From: JANNVK01 sp031430435
Lineage (GTDB): Bacteria; Acidobacteriota; Blastocatellia; Pyrinomonadales; Pyrinomonadaceae
Length of the DNA: 64,000 bases
Reading direction: 5' to 3'
Assembly (NCBI GenBank): GCA_031430435.1
Contig: JANPBM010000044.1
Coordinates: forward strand, 19,589-83,588
Each line of letters begins with the position of its first letter. The first letter of the stretch is position 1. A program made the translations under genes and the position numbers. The notes under the pieces were generated by a model. It was not told the DNA's origin and searched no databases. It saw only the letters and a list, made by a program, of their open reading frames with translations. Shown here one piece after another: positions 60,679 through 64,000 of this stretch.

Positions 60679-62592
60679 ATGTGTGGAATCACCGGTTTAA
60701 TCCATCAACAACCCGAAAATTTTATCGGCGAAATGCTGCTTTCAATCGAGCATCGCGGTCGTGATGATGAAGGTGTGTTTATTTCGCAAGCCGTTGGGAA
60801 ACAACAGCTTAAAACCTGTCTCGGACATCGCCGGCTTTCGATTATCGACACAACTTCGGGCGGACATCAGCCTTTTTTCTCAAACGATAAACGCTACGTT
60901 TTGACGTTCAACGGCGAGATTTACAACTATCTCGAACTCAGAAAAGAACTCGAACAAAAAGGTTACAGATTTCAAACAAACTCCGACACGGAAGTTTTAA
61001 TGAATGCGTTTGCAGAGTGGAGTATTAACTGTTTGCAACAACTTAACGGCATGTTTGCGTTTGCGATTTGGGACGAAGTTGAAAAAACTTTAACCGTTGC
61101 CCGTGACCGCACGGGAATCAAACCGCTTTATTACGCAAAAGTCGGCGATGCGTTCTTGTTCGCGTCGGAAATCAAGGCGATCTTGGCTTCAAAGTTGATA
61201 AAAGCCGAACTAGATTACGAAGGTTTGCATCAATTTTTGACATTTTTATGGACGGTTCCGCCGCAAACTATGTTCAAAAATATCTCGCAATTACCGCCCG
61301 GACATTTTTTAACTTGGAAAAACGGCGAAGTTAAAACACACGAATATTGGGATTTGGATTACTCGCAAGAAGAGCAAAACTCCGATGAAAATTATTGGAT
61401 CGAGCAAGTTTCCGCGACGCTTGAAAAGTGTGTAAACCTTGAAATGATTGCAGATGTGCCGCTCGGAGCATTTTTGAGCGGCGGTGTTGATTCATCATCA
61501 ATCGTCGCATTGATGGCAAAAAAATCAACTAAAGTTTCAACTTACACAACCGCAATTTCGAGCGAAGATTTATCGTTTGATATAATTCCCGACGATGTTG
61601 AATGGTCGCGGAAAGTCGCAAAAATGTTTCCGATCGATTATCACGAAACTTTGCTCACGCCCGATTTAACGACACTTTTGCCAAAGTTAAATTGGCATCA
61701 GGAATCGCCGATAATCGATATGGCAATTCCTTCATTTTTAATTTCGGAGCAAGCCCGAAGTTCGCATAAAGTTATGCTTTCGGGAATGGGCGGCGACGAA
61801 GTTTTTGCGGGTTATCCGCGACAACTTGCGATGCAAATTGCAGGGAAATTTGACTTTATGCCGTCCGCAGTGCGTAAGCCTTTGATGAAAACCGTTGACA
61901 GTTTGCTTTACGGCGGAATGAAAGGAAAATTGACGGCACCGATGCGGAACGCGAAAAAATTTGCGAAATCAGCGGCGATGGATTTTGAAAATCGTTATCT
62001 CGGCTTTGGAACTTACTTTACCGATGCGATGAAACAGCGACTTTATTCGCAAGATTTACGCGAAAACGCAAATAATTTCGACGCTTACCGTTATCATCGA
62101 AAATGTTTTGAAAAGTCGTTAAATTGGTCGCCGTTAAATCGTCTTTTATACGTTGATTTCAAGACGTTTATGCCTGCTTTGAATCTTGATACAACCGACA
62201 AAACTTCGATGGCGGCAAACCTCGAAGTTCGCGTTCCGTTTTTGAATAACGAAATGGTCGATTTAACCGCGCGCATTCCCAACAAGTTGAAATTAAAAGG
62301 CTTGGAGCGAAAATATATCTTGAAAAAGGCGGCGGAAAGTCTGTTGCCGAAAGAAGTAATCTACCGCAAAAAAGCCGGATTCGGTTCACCGATTCGCAGT
62401 TGGTTGCGTACGTCTTTGCGTCCGATGATCGATGATTTATTGTCCGCCGAAACAATCAAAAAACGCGGATTATTCGACGCGGAAGAGGTTCGCAATATCA
62501 TCGAACTTAATCAAAGCGGCAAAGAAGATTATAATCTGCAAGTGTTTCAACTGCTGAATTTAGAGATTTGGATGCAACAGTTTTTGGACTGA
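60679..62592 (+). CDS. asnB: Asparagine synthase, glutamine-hydrolysing
   Basis: 637 residues. N-terminal nucleophile Cys2 (MCGITGLIHQQPENF), glutaminase motifs SIEHRGRDDEG, LGHRRLSIIDTTSGGHQPF, LTFNGEIYNYLELRKEL, SDTEVLMNAF. Synthetase P-loop FLSGGVDSSSIVALMAK and VMLSGMGGDEVFAGYPR. The longer family type is often linked to surface polysaccharide or peptide modification, so free asparagine may not be the only product. Confidence 0.92.
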   Translation: MCGITGLIHQQPENFIGEMLLSIEHRGRDDEGVFISQAVGKQQLKTCLGHRRLSIIDTTSGGHQPFFSNDKRYVLTFNGEIYNYLELRKELEQKGYRFQTNSDTEVLMNAFAEWSINCLQQLNGMFAFAIWDEVEKTLTVARDRTGIKPLYYAKVGDAFLFASEIKAILASKLIKAELDYEGLHQFLTFLWTVPPQTMFKNISQLPPGHFLTWKNGEVKTHEYWDLDYSQEEQNSDENYWIEQVSATLEKCVNLEMIADVPLGAFLSGGVDSSSIVALMAKKSTKVSTYTTAISSEDLSFDIIPDDVEWSRKVAKMFPIDYHETLLTPDLTTLLPKLNWHQESPIIDMAIPSFLISEQARSSHKVMLSGMGGDEVFAGYPRQLAMQIAGKFDFMPSAVRKPLMKTVDSLLYGGMKGKLTAPMRNAKKFAKSAAMDFENRYLGFGTYFTDAMKQRLYSQDLRENANNFDAYRYHRKCFEKSLNWSPLNRLLYVDFKTFMPALNLDTTDKTSMAANLEVRVPFLNNEMVDLTARIPNKLKLKGLERKYILKKAAESLLPKEVIYRKKAGFGSPIRSWLRTSLRPMIDDLLSAETIKKRGLFDAEEVRNIIELNQSGKEDYNLQVFQLLNLEIWMQQFLD

Positions 62593-62641
62593 CTTTTCTA
62601 GTTTCACCAATCAATTTGTTGTATTCTCAACCATTTAATAT

Positions 62642-63286
62642 ATGAAATTCGATAAAGGCATTGCCAAAAAATATCGCCGGTCAATCGACGACGCTTTTGA
62701 CACTATAATCAACAAAGGCAACAAGTTCCAACGCTTTATGATGGAAACAATCGTCAAATCAGAGATGATTGTGTGCGTCTTTCCGGTCTCGAAAGTTTAT
62801 GCGTCGGGCATTACGGGCATCACGAATCCCGATAAAACCAACAAGCGTATTTTGTCGGAAAGATTAGACTTACACGAAGCGTTAGCCGAAACGTTTATTA
62901 CGATTGCGACTGAAACGATTGACACGGGCTTTCAACGCGGTTGCGAAGGCACATTTGTCCACGAAGGCAGACACGCGTACGATTTTGCCCGTGCGGTCGC
63001 AAGTTTTTCCAAAGCCGACATCGAACCGGTTTTTAATCCGACTTTGTATGAAATGGAATGGGAAGCGCATCAAACCGCCGGCGATTATATGTTGGAAATC
63101 GGCAAAGACGAATACATCCGCGAAGGTTTGGATTTACTCATCTTGGGCGAACTTAACGGCAAGTTTTTTGTCAACGACGAAGGAATAAAAAAACGTCTGC
63201 AAGACAGCTACGGATTGAGTTTGGACGGCGATAAGGGTCGCCGAGTTTCGGAAATGATCGGGCTGAAAATGCGGGGCAGACAGTAG
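62642..63286 (+). CDS. Protein with HExxH-like motif, possible metallopeptidase
   Basis: 214 residues, no signal or membrane helix. The stretch EGTFVHEGRHAYDFARAVASF contains H-E-G-R-H, a short-spacer zinc-protease motif, and MEWEAHQTAGDYML 30-odd residues later supplies a possible third ligand Glu. The N-terminal part is beta-rich. I do not recognise the family. A zinc-dependent function is inferred from the motif alone. Confidence 0.6.
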   Translation: MKFDKGIAKKYRRSIDDAFDTIINKGNKFQRFMMETIVKSEMIVCVFPVSKVYASGITGITNPDKTNKRILSERLDLHEALAETFITIATETIDTGFQRGCEGTFVHEGRHAYDFARAVASFSKADIEPVFNPTLYEMEWEAHQTAGDYMLEIGKDEYIREGLDLLILGELNGKFFVNDEGIKKRLQDSYGLSLDGDKGRRVSEMIGLKMRGRQ

Positions 63287-63309
63287 AATTAAGAATTACG
63301 AACGTAACA

Positions 63310-63680
63310 GGGTGTCAGAGATTTTGTGTAACCGAGTGTAATTCTGCCGAATCGATTCATCGCCGATTCCCGATTCTGTATCGGCATCGTCCACTTTTTC
63401 GACTTTAACGATTAAATTGCGTTGGGCGTATAGATTGTCTTGCGGATTTCTGCCGTGAATTTAACATCAATTCGATTCTAACCCAATTCCCGCACCACGA
63501 TTTAGCAATTAACGGGTATTTCGCATCACGCTTTTCGGCAAATAATTCTAATGCCGACAAGGCTTCCGCGACCGGTGCCGCCGTGAAAATCGGCTTCAAA
63601 TCTTGAGCGACTTCCTTTCTTTCTTGATGTCCGACAAAGACTGATGAATTCCTGATCCGATGTGCGGCTGCATCGTGGCG
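63310..63680 (-). pseudogene. Decayed IS256-family transposase remnant with one terminal inverted repeat
   Basis: On the minus strand a fragment reads RNSSVFVGHQERKEVAQDLKP then FTAAPVAEALSALELFAEKRDAKYPLIAKSWCGNWVRIE. This matches the IS256/mutator transposase pattern HQIRNS...ERKEVA.DLK.IYTA...A...L..F...W..KYP.I..SW..NW. A shift of frame then leads to AEIRKTIYTPNAI and a stop, so it is not functional. The end GGGTGTCAGAGATTTTGTGT at 63310 resembles an IS256-type terminal repeat. The N-terminal half and other end are missing. Confidence 0.75.
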
Positions 63681-63729
63681 TTTTCACGTCCCTTTACAGT
63701 ATTGATTCCGCCTTTGTGACGAATGAAAA

Positions 63730-63882
63730 TCAGACGATTTCTTTATTCTGAGTTGTCATTGCCTTATTCTGAACCGTCATTGCCTTATTCTGAATTGTCA
63801 TTGCCTTATTCTGAACCGTCATTGCCTTATTCTGAATTGTCGTTGCCTTATTCTGAACCGTCATTGCTTTGCAATTAAACAT
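63730..63882 (-). CDS. Small ORF encoding a heptad-repeat peptide
   Basis: 50 codons from the ATG at 63882 to the TGA at 63730-63732. The peptide starts MFNCKAM and consists of six copies of a 7-residue unit (KAMTVQN alternating with KAMTIQN), then NKEIV. AAGGA lies about 5 bases before the ATG, so translation is plausible. The repeat exactly matches the 21-bp DNA unit, and the frame has stayed open through all copies. Could be a truncated N-terminus of a larger protein cut by the IS remnant. Confidence 0.4.
   Translation of the reverse strand: MFNCKAMTVQNKATTIQNKAMTVQNKAMTIQNKAMTVQNKAMTTQNKEIV
63743..63868. repeat. 21-bp tandem repeat, six copies with 42-bp alternation
   Basis: Six head-to-tail units of TTATTCTGAxxxGTCATTGCC. 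Units alternate between AACC and AATT/AGTT in the variable core, so the true period is 42 bp. Unit starts are 63743, 63764, 63785, 63806, 63827 and 63848. There are no spacers, so this is not a CRISPR. Confidence 0.9.
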
Positions 63883-64000
63883 AATTCCTTTTTAAACGAG
63901 CATAATTGTAAAGAAAACAACCTTTTTTCTTTTATCGGCATCACAAATTACAGACGAACCACGGGCAGAGCTTTAAAATTCAAATAAGTATAAGGAGAGT
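63883..64000. other. Probable upstream region of a rightward gene beyond the window
   Basis: No gene is seen. The last bases contain AAGGAGA, a strong ribosome site pointing to a start codon just past position 64000. Confidence 0.45.

Noticed and set aside
63743..63868. CRISPR array
   Set aside because: The 21-bp units are directly adjacent without spacers and no cas gene is present.
1..64000. tRNA, rRNA or prophage genes
   Set aside because: I saw no cloverleaf-like or rRNA sequence in the gaps, and no phage structural genes. A tRNAscan-SE run would confirm the absence of tRNA genes.

Overview
The window is 64 kb of bacterial chromosome, densely coding, of modest GC (I judge about 40 percent by eye, not computed). 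Gene content suggests a free-living Gram-negative heterotroph, most likely Acidobacteriota and perhaps Blastocatellia. The clues are an Oar-like TonB-dependent receptor with a carboxypeptidase-like N-domain, several secreted peptidases, a zinc-ribbon/TonB fusion with an Asn-rich linker, BshA (bacillithiol), CdaA/CdaR (c-di-AMP), and a TIGR03663-type glycosyltransferase. The taxonomic call is inference; no rRNA or tRNA gene is visible.

Layout. 1-9.1 kb: a GNAT protein cut by the window edge, then a leftward block of M16 peptidase, DUF4112 protein, HEAT-repeat/cyclophilin fusion and cdaR-cdaA. 9.4-18.3 kb: bshA, recN, a TonB-like protein, an aminotransferase, purF, kptA, a rhodanese with an in-frame UGA, and an E1-beta dehydrogenase subunit. 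18.5-29.4 kb: secreted and membrane proteins of unknown function, an SPFH protein with internal repeats, a SanA-like protein, a saccharopine dehydrogenase-like enzyme, PilZ and 3D-domain proteins, a DUF559 nuclease, a CusF-like lipoprotein and an M28 peptidase. 29.6-38.6 kb: TIGR03663 protein, rnz, pgi, glycine-zipper protein, LolC-like permease, two tandem GNATs and a WcaJ-like sugar-phosphate transferase. 38.6-39.5 kb: a Panacea-type toxin-antitoxin pair. 39.8-53.8 kb: NDH-2-like enzyme, a YkvA protein, a PepSY/TonB-receptor/secreted-protein cluster, a DUF790 protein, an unknown helical protein and a run of small stress-type genes (DUF2085, Dabb, SRPBCC, YggX-like, peroxiredoxin). 53.8-58.7 kb: a DNA modification island with vsr, three C5-cytosine methyltransferases and an NgoFVII-type nuclease. 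58.8-64 kb: acyl-CoA synthetase, asnB, a possible metallopeptidase, a decayed IS256-type element, and a 21-bp tandem repeat that encodes a heptad-repeat peptide.

The strongest unusual signal is at 16784-17224. A secreted rhodanese has an in-frame UGA two residues after its active-site cysteine. A hairpin with a GGUCU apical loop starts 21 nt downstream, which fits a bacterial SECIS, so I annotate it as a selenoprotein. A second theme is a recurrent architecture of imperfect inverted repeats built from short repeated words. These fill many intergenic gaps with a different word at each locus, and two coding regions carry similar in-frame word repeats. Recently acquired material appears to be the Panacea TA pair, the AT-rich half of the modification island (55.4-58.7 kb) and the IS remnant.
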